Assembly (NCBI GenBank): GCA_910579015.1
Contig: CAJTRO010000029.1
Span: 1 to 46,133 of the forward strand
Direction of reading: 5' to 3'
DNA: 46,133 nucleotides
DNA from: an uncultured Dorea sp.
GTDB taxonomy: Bacteria; Bacillota_A; Clostridia; Lachnospirales; Lachnospiraceae
The notes beneath the pieces were generated by a model that searched no databases, was not told the DNA's origin, and was given only the letters and a program-made list of their open reading frames with translations. Of the stretch, positions 6,416 to 14,166 are shown one piece after another; the first letter of the stretch is position 1, and each line of letters opens with the position of its first letter. The position numbers and the translations under genes were made by a program.

Positions 6416-8989
6416 ATGAGGAAGCTTGTACTGCTGAGTTTTAAGGGGAGAAAGCGTGAACTGCGTATCAGTATCATTATGCTGGTACTTATTTATATGT
6501 GCGGAATCATGACAATCCTGTTTCAGGAGAGCTTTTATCGTTCCAGGGAGAATCTGCGCCGGGACACTTACGGAGAGTGGATGGGCGCGGTGTTCGGAGC
6601 AGGAGAAGGGACCGGGCAGATTTTAAAAGAAATGGAATCCACAAAGCGGATCGGAAAGATGGTCATGAAAGGAAGCTTTTGGCAGGACGGAAAACGGATT
6701 GGCGAGGCGGGCTTTGTGGACCATACAGCGGCGGCTCTTGGCCGGATACAGACGGCGGAGGGGCATTTACCGTCGGACGGTACGGAAATCGCAGTTACTG
6801 AGACGGTGGCAGGCCGTCTTAAGGAGAAGGTAAAAATCGGAGATAAGATCGAGCTTGCCCTGTCGGAAAATGGAGAGATGGAATCCTATACCCTGTCAGG
6901 TATTGTGAAGCCGTGGGGAAGAGAATGGACGACAGAGAAACACGAACTCCCCAGTGTGATCCTGGGAACGGACGGGACGGTACAGGGAGAAACCTATCTT
7001 TTCTTCAAGAGTGACAGCACGGATGAGCTCAACCACATCCAGGCGCGTTTGGAAACGCTGGGAGAAGGAACTTACGTCTACAATGAAAAGGCATATCCGT
7101 TGGACATCAGCGTACTTGATGAGTTCTTTTTGGAGGGGAAGTATATATTTTTCATTGTACTGATCGCTGCGATTTTAATCTGTTACCTGATGATGCTGAC
7201 GCTGAAATCCCGCAGATACTCCCTGACAGTACTGCGGGGAATAGGCGCGGATGCGGCAGAAGTGATACAACTGGTACTTTGGGAAACAGCGTTCCTTTGG
7301 GGAGCGGCGTTTCTTGCCGGCGTGGTAATGAGCGCAATCATGACAGGTGTCGTGCTGTATATGGTACATATTATTGTGAAAATTCCGGTTCATTTTACAA
7401 TCCCGGCAGAGTTCATACTAGAATACATAACGTGTGTGACCGTGATTTATTTTATGTGCAATCTTGCAGGCGCGTTGACGGTGATCTGGTCACAGATACG
7501 CACCACCTTTAAGTACGACAGCGGACTTTTGGAGGGCGGTGCTTTGCCCAAATTAACGAAGGCGGAAAAGATTACCTTCTTCACCTGTCTGAAACGCAAA
7601 TGGATGTTTTACAATAAAGTCCACATCAGCCGGTTTGCAGTTTCTACCATAGTAATGGTTCTTACTGCTGTCTGTCTCCAGCTGTTTATCGAGGCGAAGG
7701 ATAAGTATGAATTTTGGATGGGAGCGGTAGAATATGCGTATGGTTACGAGGCAGACAGCTTGGCGGAGGGATTAACGGAGGAACAGATCGTAGAGCTTGA
7801 AAGGATAGATGGAGTAAAGAGTGTAGAAAAAGACGTCTTTATTAATTCCAACACAATGACACAGGACATGGAAGGGGTGCAGGAGATTAAGATCTCTGCT
7901 TCTGCATTTAAAGACAGCGAGTATGTGAACACGCACCGCCGATACGAGCAGAAACAACGCCAGATCCCCGTGGATGAGGAGGGAGATTATTTCTCTGTGC
8001 TGGAACTGAGGGGCTTAGGTCCGCAGGATGAGGAACGGCTCGCCTGTTATGAGAGAGCGTCAGATATGGGAACCCTTGACAGGGAAAGGTTTATCTCTGG
8101 GGAGGAATGTGTGCTGATTCTTCCGCCGTATCAGATCCGGGATCTGGGAGGCGGGAAAGAGCCTGTGTATGTCAATACAGTAGAAATGGATGAAAGCAGG
8201 GACGTCTATACATACGAAGCGGACGAGAATGCAATTGCTCCCGGAGACATGGTGAAGATCAGTACGCCGTGGGGAGAGAGAGAAGTCCAGGTCGGCGCGG
8301 TCATTACGAATCCGGAAGCGGATCTGTCAGTAGATACTCAGGTGGCGGCGGTGAGTGAGAGGTTTGTGAATCTTCTGTGCGGTTTGGAGGAAGAGCGGTA
8401 TACGGCTGTCAAAATGAATCTGGATGAGACGGCGGATACAGCCGGTACAGGAGCAGAAATTGAAGCGTATTTTGAAGCGTTAGGGAAGGGAGCGAACTTA
8501 AGAAACCACAAAAGTGCAGTGAGGAGCTTTGCGGAAGATTCAATATTTGACGAAACACAATATCTGTTTATTTTGACGACCGTGTGGCTTGTGTACATGC
8601 TCGTGATGTATCACGGCAATCAGGCATATCTGAAGAATGAAGGAAAACGAATCGGTGTGCTCCGTGCGATCGGCATGGACAGGATCATGCTGAAGTTGAG
8701 ATATTTGCTTGAAAATATATTCGAGGGCGGAGCGGTGATCCTGCTATCCATTGTGATCGTAACGGGGAATTTTCTGATACGTCTTAAGAAAAATGCGCCT
8801 TATGACAGTATAAATATTCTAGTGCAGTCGCTTGCTGATAATCCGGAAGATGTCAGGCTGTTTCTGATGGCTCTTCTCATCGCTGTTACTGTGTTCCTGG
8901 GTGTGTCCATCGTAACACTGTACATGCCGCTAAAGAAACTTTCCGGCAGAAGTATTGTCGAGAATCTGGATGATGGCGAGAGAAGATAA
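6416..8989 (+). CDS. FtsX-like ABC transporter permease, 8 TM
   Basis: A large permease of about 857 aa built from two FtsX repeats. One TM segment lies near residues 15-35, an extracytoplasmic domain follows to about 240, then three TM segments (about 243-365). A fifth TM near 415-432 opens the second half, followed by a large acidic extracytoplasmic domain (about 435-715) and three final TM segments. ATG 6416 has AGGAG 10 bases upstream; the GTG at 6407 has essentially no spacing. It forms the exporter with the preceding ATPase. The size and duplicated architecture match the clostridial MacB-like/lipoprotein-release-like permeases rather than BceB, which has 10 TM. Transcription ends at the strong hairpin at 9031-9068. 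Confidence 0.85.
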   Translation: MRKLVLLSFKGRKRELRISIIMLVLIYMCGIMTILFQESFYRSRENLRRDTYGEWMGAVFGAGEGTGQILKEMESTKRIGKMVMKGSFWQDGKRIGEAGFVDHTAAALGRIQTAEGHLPSDGTEIAVTETVAGRLKEKVKIGDKIELALSENGEMESYTLSGIVKPWGREWTTEKHELPSVILGTDGTVQGETYLFFKSDSTDELNHIQARLETLGEGTYVYNEKAYPLDISVLDEFFLEGKYIFFIVLIAAILICYLMMLTLKSRRYSLTVLRGIGADAAEVIQLVLWETAFLWGAAFLAGVVMSAIMTGVVLYMVHIIVKIPVHFTIPAEFILEYITCVTVIYFMCNLAGALTVIWSQIRTTFKYDSGLLEGGALPKLTKAEKITFFTCLKRKWMFYNKVHISRFAVSTIVMVLTAVCLQLFIEAKDKYEFWMGAVEYAYGYEADSLAEGLTEEQIVELERIDGVKSVEKDVFINSNTMTQDMEGVQEIKISASAFKDSEYVNTHRRYEQKQRQIPVDEEGDYFSVLELRGLGPQDEERLACYERASDMGTLDRERFISGEECVLILPPYQIRDLGGGKEPVYVNTVEMDESRDVYTYEADENAIAPGDMVKISTPWGEREVQVGAVITNPEADLSVDTQVAAVSERFVNLLCGLEEERYTAVKMNLDETADTAGTGAEIEAYFEALGKGANLRNHKSAVRSFAEDSIFDETQYLFILTTVWLVYMLVMYHGNQAYLKNEGKRIGVLRAIGMDRIMLKLRYLLENIFEGGAVILLSIVIVTGNFLIRLKKNAPYDSINILVQSLADNPEDVRLFLMALLIAVTVFLGVSIVTLYMPLKKLSGRSIVENLDDGERR

Positions 8990-9020
8990 GGAAGAACCAT
9001 TTGCTTCATTGCCTCTATAA

Positions 9021-9077
9021 AAGAAAAGAAGAATCCCTCGACTGTATTGCAGTACGGTCGAGGGATTCGTTTCTTTT
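9021..9077. terminator. Strong bidirectional Rho-independent terminator
   Basis: GAATCCCTCGAC (9031-9042) pairs perfectly with GTCGAGGGATTC (9057-9068), and four further pairs lead to a small loop. An A-rich tract (AAAAGAAAAGAA) precedes and a T-rich tract (TTTCTTTT) follows, so it can work from either strand. It closes the exporter operon. In the 325-base gap 8990-9314 I see only this terminator and the promoter-like elements at 9244-9275. Confidence 0.9.
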
Positions 9078-9243
9078 GTCAACGTGGACTTCTTACATCT
9101 TTTTGCCTACAGGCATTATAGCATATACTGAAATCTTTTTCAATATTCTTTTGATGATCAAAAATTTATCCTTATCTGGTATCAAACAAGAACCACAATC
9201 TAATTTTACCATCATATTCCCTAAATCTTTCCATTATTAGATA

Positions 9244-9275
9244 TTGACTTTCCCGTTATGTGTAAAGTGTATAAT
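9244..9275 (+). promoter_or_regulatory. Promoter-like elements before the TPR operon
   Basis: TTGACT (9244-9249) and a perfect TATAAT (9270-9275). The 20-base spacing is longer than optimal, which may mean an activator or twisted-DNA (MerR-like) mechanism, or that the true -35 is degenerate. Translation starts at 9315. Confidence 0.4.
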
Positions 9276-9314
9276 CAAAACAAATTCTGGAATCTATGAG
9301 AACGGAGGGTGCGG

Positions 9315-10157
9315 ATGAAAGGAAAGGTTGATATACAGGAATTTTACAGCGTACTGGACAGTTTGTATGAGAAGAAAGAGATGGACAAGGCAGAGCCTTA
9401 TATGCTTGAGGTTCTTTCAAGAGCCGGTAATCTTGAAGACCTGGAGGGCGTGGTTTCAGTCTGCAATGAACTGGGAGGGCTGTATCGTGCTATGAGGCGC
9501 ACAGACGAAGCGCTCTGGACTTATGAGAAGGTGATGGAAGGGCTAGAACAGATGGGCTTGGAGGGAACGCGCAACTATGCGTCGGCGCTGATCAACCTCG
9601 GCAACGTACATATTGCCCGGAAGTCTTATGAGAAGGCATACGGCATCGACCGGCAGGCGCTTGAGATACTGGAAAGGCTTGGAGGCGAGGCATATCAGAG
9701 AGCCGCGTTATACAACAATATGAGCGCCGCCCTGCGGGAGCTTGGCAGGACGAAGGAGGCGCAGGATATGGCGCTTAGGGCAATAGAGATCATAAGAGAA
9801 CTGCCGGAGTGTATGGGTGAGCTGGCGACTTCTTACACGAATCTGGGTCAGGCGCAGGCGAAGGAATACGCCTTTTCCGACGCCAGGCAGAATCTTATGC
9901 ACGCATTGCAGTTATATGAGAACAGCAGTGGAGACAGGGATATTCATTATGCGAACGCGGTGTATGCCCTTGGGAATCTGGACGACGCGCAAGGGTATTA
10001 TGAGAACGCCGAAGAGAGGTATATCCGGGCGGCGAAGCTGATAGAGCGGGATTTTGGGCATACCTGCGATTACGATCAGATCATGGAGGATCTGCAGAGA
10101 GTCAGAAGGAAGGTGAAGAAGGTTGAAGGGAATGGAATTATCCCAGAGTTTTTATGA
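9315..10157 (+). CDS. Tetratricopeptide-repeat protein
   Basis: A 280-aa all-helical scaffold protein made of about six TPR units. Clear units are LEDLEGVVSVCNELGGLYRA, NYASALINLGNVHIARKSYE, QRAALYNNMSAALRELGRTK and ELATSYTNLGQAQAKEYAFS, with the usual Gly/Ala and Tyr positions. No signal peptide. ATG 9315 has GGAGG 6 bases upstream; GTG 9309 overlaps that site. It overlaps the next gene by 26 bases, so they are coupled. TPR stacks bind other proteins. With the next two genes it forms a TPR/DUF4037/DUF4125 trio whose biochemical role I cannot state; this protein is probably the docking subunit (inference). Confidence 0.85.
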   Translation: MKGKVDIQEFYSVLDSLYEKKEMDKAEPYMLEVLSRAGNLEDLEGVVSVCNELGGLYRAMRRTDEALWTYEKVMEGLEQMGLEGTRNYASALINLGNVHIARKSYEKAYGIDRQALEILERLGGEAYQRAALYNNMSAALRELGRTKEAQDMALRAIEIIRELPECMGELATSYTNLGQAQAKEYAFSDARQNLMHALQLYENSSGDRDIHYANAVYALGNLDDAQGYYENAEERYIRAAKLIERDFGHTCDYDQIMEDLQRVRRKVKKVEGNGIIPEFL

Positions 10158-11061
10158 ATTCTGTAAGGAGCAATTATTTGCCGGCGGTTTGGAGGAGCTT
10201 CGGGGTTATGCCGCGGCGGGGCTGGTCGGTGAGGGATCGGAATGTTTTGGCTATGATGATGATATATCACAGGACCATGATTTCGGCCCGGATTTCTGTA
10301 TCTGGATCCCGGAGCGGATCTATCAGGAGACCGGAGGCAGGTTAGAGGCGGCATACGGCGCATTGCCTAAGACATACCGCGGATATCAAAGGAGCAGTTC
10401 AAGGCAGACGCTTATCAGACGCGGTATCATGACGGTCGAGGGATTCTACAGGAAATATACCGGAATCCTGCACATTCCGGCTGACGCAAAGGAATGGTTC
10501 CAGATTCCGCAAGGTTTCCTTTCCGTTGCGACAAACGGCGCGGTATTTGAGGATCCATACGGAGAGTTTACACGCAGACGGGAATATCTGCTTGCCTATT
10601 ATCCGGAGGATGTGATCCGAAAAAAGCTGGCGGCAAAGACGGTAGCCATGGCGCAGGCAGGGCAATACAACTATGTACGCTGTTGTAGGAGAGGAGAATG
10701 GGAGAGCGCATATCTGGCAGGCGGAGAGTTCGTCAGATCTGCTCTTTCTGTGATCTACCTGCTGAATAAGAAGTATATGCCGTTCTATAAATGGGCGTTT
10801 CGGGGAGTGGATACGCTGACAGAGCTTCGGAATGCAGCCGTCGATCTGAAAGCCTTTGTCCGGATGGAAGATTCGTCAAAGAATGCTGTACAGAAAAGAA
10901 TCCTGATAGAAAGTATATGCAATGAAATCGTCTGTGAACTAAGGAAAAAGGGATATTCTACAAGTAACGGCGATTTCCTTGAACCCCACGGGAGTTCTAT
11001 AATGAACGGCATCCAGGACGACTGGCTTCGCAGCCTGCATGTGATGGCAGATTATGACTAA
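10132..11061 (+). CDS. DUF4037 protein, nucleotidyltransferase-like
   Basis: A 309-aa cytoplasmic protein. Residues about 30-60 contain GLVGEGSECFGYDDDISQDH then DFGPDFCIWI. This has the Gly-Ser and spaced acidic residues of an NTase-fold active site, as in minimal nucleotidyltransferases and toxins of the MNT type, followed by a helical C-terminal half. ATG 10132 is used with AAGAAGG 9 bases upstream; TTG 10123 is an alternative. It starts inside the TPR gene and ends 44 bases before the DUF4125 gene. The acidic residues look intact, so transfer of a nucleotide to an unknown acceptor is possible, but this is inferred from fold motifs only. Confidence 0.75.
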   Translation: MELSQSFYEFCKEQLFAGGLEELRGYAAAGLVGEGSECFGYDDDISQDHDFGPDFCIWIPERIYQETGGRLEAAYGALPKTYRGYQRSSSRQTLIRRGIMTVEGFYRKYTGILHIPADAKEWFQIPQGFLSVATNGAVFEDPYGEFTRRREYLLAYYPEDVIRKKLAAKTVAMAQAGQYNYVRCCRRGEWESAYLAGGEFVRSALSVIYLLNKKYMPFYKWAFRGVDTLTELRNAAVDLKAFVRMEDSSKNAVQKRILIESICNEIVCELRKKGYSTSNGDFLEPHGSSIMNGIQDDWLRSLHVMADYD

Positions 11062-11105
11062 AAAAAGATTTTACGGCGAAAATGATAGAAAGAGAAGGAA
11101 AGAAA

Positions 11106-11708
11106 ATGGCAGAAAACAGAGAATACAACTCCAAAGACGAATTGATCGATCATATTATCTCAGAAGAATACGCTATGTTTTCTGAGGTACAGAACATAGG
11201 CGGCCGCGCTTCCTGCCAGGATGATTATGACACGTTTTATATTATGCGGTGCGCCCAGCACAGCATTTTTGCGGAAAATACGCTGAAAAGCTATCTGCAA
11301 GACATAGAAGACGCACAGAAGGCACGAAGGAATCTGATCACAGAAAAGTATTCCTGGATGATGGAAGAAACCGATCCGGCGTGGTTTGAGGAAAAGTTGA
11401 GTCCGCATCTGCCCCGGCTTAGCCCGCGCAAGATGCGTTTGGTGGAAAGTATGACGGTTACTTTCATGAACTGTTATGAGGACGTGAAAAAGCAGTACCC
11501 CAATATGCTCGCCTGGGGACGCGATCCGTATGACAATCAGGGCGGCGCATCTATCCGGCTGTATTTTTCCGGTGAACTTAAGACATGGTCGGAGGGGACC
11601 TTGCTGCTGGCTTGCCAGGATATCATTTCGCATCTGGAGAAACACGAAAATCCGGTGCGTATGATCTACGAGAAAATCATGGATTTTTACAGCCGCGTAC
11701 TGATGTAA
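11106..11708 (+). CDS. DUF4125 family protein
   Basis: A 200-aa protein with the features I associate with DUF4125: an N-terminal helix containing IISEEYAMFSEVQNIGGRAS, a central cluster around SWMMEE and a conserved MTVTFMNCYEDVKKQYPN segment. ATG 11106 follows GAAGGAA at 5 bases; an upstream in-frame ATG at 11082 is less likely. No membrane segment or signal. It is the last gene of the trio. DUF4125 and DUF4037 are repeatedly annotated as neighbours in clostridial genomes, to my recollection, which supports a joint function, but the function itself is unknown to me. Confidence 0.7.
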   Translation: MAENREYNSKDELIDHIISEEYAMFSEVQNIGGRASCQDDYDTFYIMRCAQHSIFAENTLKSYLQDIEDAQKARRNLITEKYSWMMEETDPAWFEEKLSPHLPRLSPRKMRLVESMTVTFMNCYEDVKKQYPNMLAWGRDPYDNQGGASIRLYFSGELKTWSEGTLLLACQDIISHLEKHENPVRMIYEKIMDFYSRVLM

Positions 11709-11882
11709 GAAGGCAGAAGAAGTACGGGGCAGAATTCCCGTTAGGGGAAAGGGGAAAAATCTGTAAAAACAGGAAAAAAAGGGCTGTAAGTTTTTTCAAG
11801 GCGCCGAATAGAAGGTTAACGGGGATTTTCAATATAAAAACTGCACAAAAATGCAGATAAAAATAAGTTGAAATGTACAATA

Positions 11883-11918
11883 TTGACTTTGACCGATAGG
11901 GAAATGATACCTTATAAA
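11883..11918 (+). promoter_or_regulatory. Microcompartment operon promoter with MerR-like dyad
   Basis: TTGACC (11889-11894; a second TTGACT directly precedes it) and TATAAA (11913-11918) are 18 bases apart, longer than normal. Between them lies an inverted repeat, ATAGGG (11896-11901) and CCTTAT (11910-11915), with one mismatch. A dyad lodged in an over-long spacer is the hallmark of promoters activated by MerR-family proteins, and a MerR-family gene lies at the end of this locus. The rest of 11709-11880 is AT-rich with no gene I can support. Confidence 0.55.
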
Positions 11919-11930
11919 AGGAATAAATAA

Positions 11931-11960
11931 TGTAACTGCCGGATATCAAAGACAGTTACG
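11931..11960 (+). other. Leader hairpin before the first shell gene
   Basis: GTAACTG (11932-11938) pairs with CAGTTAC (11953-11959) a few bases before the AGGAGG sites of the first shell gene. Likely a 5' stabilising hairpin. No T-tract follows, so it is not a terminator. Confidence 0.4.
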
Positions 11961-11988
11961 TTCAGGAGGATCAAGAAAGGAGGAGACA

Positions 11989-12288
11989 ATGAGATATTAC
12001 GGCGAAGAGGCTTTGGGAATGGTTGAGACATTAGGCATGGTTCCTGCTTTAGAAGCGTGTGATAAGATGCTGAAAGCAGCTGATGTCGAATTGGTCTCGT
12101 ATGAAAATGTGGGCTCTACCCTGGTGACGATTTTGGTCAAGGGAGATGTTGCTGCATGCAGGGCGTCCGTTGACGCAGGAAAAAGAGCCGCGGAACAGGT
12201 AGGCAAGGTGACGGCGGTGCATGTGATACCTAGACCGATTCGGATCATCGGTGATATCGTATCCTGTCACGATGTAGACATTTATTAA
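11989..12288 (+). CDS. BMC-H shell protein (hexamer), copy 1
   Basis: A single-domain bacterial microcompartment shell protein, 99 aa, forming hexameric facet tiles. It shows the family core: ALGMVETLGMVPALEACDKM, KAADVELVSYE, then GDVAACRASVDAGKRAAEQV and HVIPRP. The pore loop, normally KIGSG, reads ENVGST. A short C-terminal tail (IRIIGDIVSCHDVDIY) follows the domain. ATG 11989 sits behind AAAGGAGGAG. It is the first gene of the cut operon. Four canonical BMC-H paralogues occur in this locus with different pore loops, so this one may form a distinct subset of pores. Confidence 0.95.
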   Translation: MRYYGEEALGMVETLGMVPALEACDKMLKAADVELVSYENVGSTLVTILVKGDVAACRASVDAGKRAAEQVGKVTAVHVIPRPIRIIGDIVSCHDVDIY

Positions 12289-12310
12289 TACATAGGGAGA
12301 GGGAAGACTT

Positions 12311-12622
12311 ATGGCTAAATATAATGCTTTAGGCATGATAGAGACGTTTGGTCTTGTGTTTGTACTGGAAGCCGCTGACGCTATGGTAAAGGCCGCTGAC
12401 GTGGAGCTGGTGGGCTATGAAAACACAGCTTCCGGCTATATCTCAGTGCTGGTCGCAGGAGACATTGCCGCCTGCCAGAGTGCGGTAGATGCCGGCGTGA
12501 AAGCGGTGAAGGATATGGAAGGCAATCTGTACAGTTCCGTGGTGATCGCAAGCCCGCATCCAGATCTGTACAAGATCACAGAGCGTTACCGGTTGGATAA
12601 ACTCCTTCCGCAGATCGATTAG
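12311..12622 (+). CDS. BMC-H shell protein (hexamer), copy 2
   Basis: A 103-aa BMC-H protein with the core ALGMIETFGLVFVLEAADAM and KAADVELVGYE. The pore loop reads NTASGY, without the usual glycine pair, and the usual HVIPRPH edge motif is replaced by VVIASPHPDL. These substitutions make it the most divergent canonical hexamer of the locus. It may form altered pores or mixed tiles. ATG 12311 follows AGAGGGAAG, 22 bases after the preceding stop. Confidence 0.95.
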   Translation: MAKYNALGMIETFGLVFVLEAADAMVKAADVELVGYENTASGYISVLVAGDIAACQSAVDAGVKAVKDMEGNLYSSVVIASPHPDLYKITERYRLDKLLPQID

Positions 12623-12645
12623 AACGCTTAAGGGAAGGAGACGAC

Positions 12646-14127
12646 ATGAATATTATCGACAATGATCTGCTCTCCATCCAGGAAGCCAGGATATTAGCTG
12701 AAAATGCAGCTATGGCAAAAAAACAGCTTGCCCAATTCTCTCAGGAAAAGCTTAACACCATTGTGGAAGGAATGCTTGACGCAGTAGTTATGCATCTGGG
12801 AGAACTTGCCTTATTGTCCCATGAGGAGACCGGTTACGGGAAGGCAGAAGATAAGGCTGCAAAGAATTATTTTATCTGTGAATCGGTAAGACGAAAGATC
12901 CGCAATATGAAATGCGTCGGATTTATAGAGGAAGATGCAGATAACTGCACGGCGAAAGTGGGAGTGCCCTTAGGAGTGATCGCGGCGTTGGTGCCGTCTA
13001 CCAATCCGGTATCTACCACCATCTTTAACGCAGTGATCGCGGTAAAGGCGGGCAATGCCATTATCTTTTCCGCGCATCCAAGAGCAGTTAAGACGGTCGG
13101 AAGAACATTGGACATATTGATAGAGGCCGCCTGCGAACACGGTATGCCGGAATATGGGATCTCCTATCTGCACGCGGTGGACAGGGAAGGGACCAATACC
13201 CTGATCAGGCATCCTGAGGTGAATCTGATCCTGAATACCGGAGTTCCTGCATTTCTGGATGAGGCGAACCGTTCCGGCAAGCCGCTGATCTACGGCGGAA
13301 GCGGAAACGGACCTGCATTTATCGAGAGAACCGCCAATGTGAAGCAGGCAGTCAGCGACATTATCGAAAGCAAGACTTTTGATTACGGAATGGTATCTGC
13401 CGCGGAACAGTCCGTCGTAGTGGAGCGGTGTATCGAACCGGAAGTCCGGCGGGAACTGACCGCGCAGGGAGCGTATTTTATGACGGAGGAAGAATCCGTC
13501 AGATTAGGCAGGCTGCTTTACAACAGCGACGGAAGCATCAATGCGGAATTCGTCGGGATTTCTGCGAAACGTCTGGCGTCAAGAGCCGGATTTTCCGTAG
13601 ACGGGCAGGTAGAATTGCTGATCGCCGAAGGGAAATACGCGCTGAGCGACAATCCATATAACAAAGAGAAGCTTTGTCCTGTGCTTGCGTACTATATCGA
13701 GGATGACTGGCAGAATGCCTGCGAGAAATGCATCGAGCTGTTATTTGCCAAGAACGGCGGGCACACGCTGGTGATCCATTCAACGGACGATTATGTGATC
13801 CGGCAGTTTGCACTCAAAAAGCCGGTGGCGAGGGTGTTGGTCAATACCCCGGCGTCGCTTGGCAGTATGGGTGTGACTACGGCTCTGTTCCCGGCGATGA
13901 CGCTTGGAAGCGGCGTGACAGGACAGGGTATCACGTCGGAGAATGTATCGCCGCTGAATCTTGTGTATATCCGCACGGTCGGGGCAGGTATCCGGGACAG
14001 CGCATATATCAGGAGATATTGCGGTGATCAATTGGCGGAAATTAAGGAGAAACGCAAAATGGAACGTGAAGAGGGGCTGCGCCTGATCAGGCGTCTGATC
14101 GGTGAGGCGGTTTCCTCTGCATCGTAA
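12646..14127 (+). CDS. Aldehyde dehydrogenase homologue with catalytic Cys replaced by Ser (probable pseudoenzyme)
   Basis: A 493-aa member of the CoA-acylating aldehyde dehydrogenase family (EutE/PduP/AdhE-N). The nucleotide-binding and core regions are well conserved (PLGVIAALVPSTNPVSTTIF, NAIIFSAHPRA, FIERTANVKQAVSDII). At the active site the functional paralogue at 21608 reads FDNGTICASEQS with Cys251; this protein reads FDYGMVSAAEQS, with Ser at the same residue number (codon TCT 13396-13398). Acyl-enzyme chemistry needs that thiol, so it should not oxidise aldehydes. The gene is otherwise intact, and its last 20 residues (EEGLRLIRRLIGEAVSSAS) form an amphipathic helix like a shell-targeting peptide. 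A structural, CoA/NAD-binding or partner-stabilising role is likely (inference). It lies immediately upstream of cutC. Confidence 0.9.
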   Translation: MNIIDNDLLSIQEARILAENAAMAKKQLAQFSQEKLNTIVEGMLDAVVMHLGELALLSHEETGYGKAEDKAAKNYFICESVRRKIRNMKCVGFIEEDADNCTAKVGVPLGVIAALVPSTNPVSTTIFNAVIAVKAGNAIIFSAHPRAVKTVGRTLDILIEAACEHGMPEYGISYLHAVDREGTNTLIRHPEVNLILNTGVPAFLDEANRSGKPLIYGGSGNGPAFIERTANVKQAVSDIIESKTFDYGMVSAAEQSVVVERCIEPEVRRELTAQGAYFMTEEESVRLGRLLYNSDGSINAEFVGISAKRLASRAGFSVDGQVELLIAEGKYALSDNPYNKEKLCPVLAYYIEDDWQNACEKCIELLFAKNGGHTLVIHSTDDYVIRQFALKKPVARVLVNTPASLGSMGVTTALFPAMTLGSGVTGQGITSENVSPLNLVYIRTVGAGIRDSAYIRRYCGDQLAEIKEKRKMEREEGLRLIRRLIGEAVSSAS

Positions 14128-14166
14128 TAAATGAAAAACAAAAAAAGAAAGTGAGGTATATGAAAA

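Noticed and set aside
9001..9240. 79-aa open frame after the exporter
   Set aside because: It runs through the strong terminator hairpin and has no plausible ribosome-binding site.
11709..11988. Riboswitch (including cobalamin type) in the cut leader
   Set aside because: Only a short 7-bp hairpin and promoter elements are visible; no conserved riboswitch core could be found by eye.
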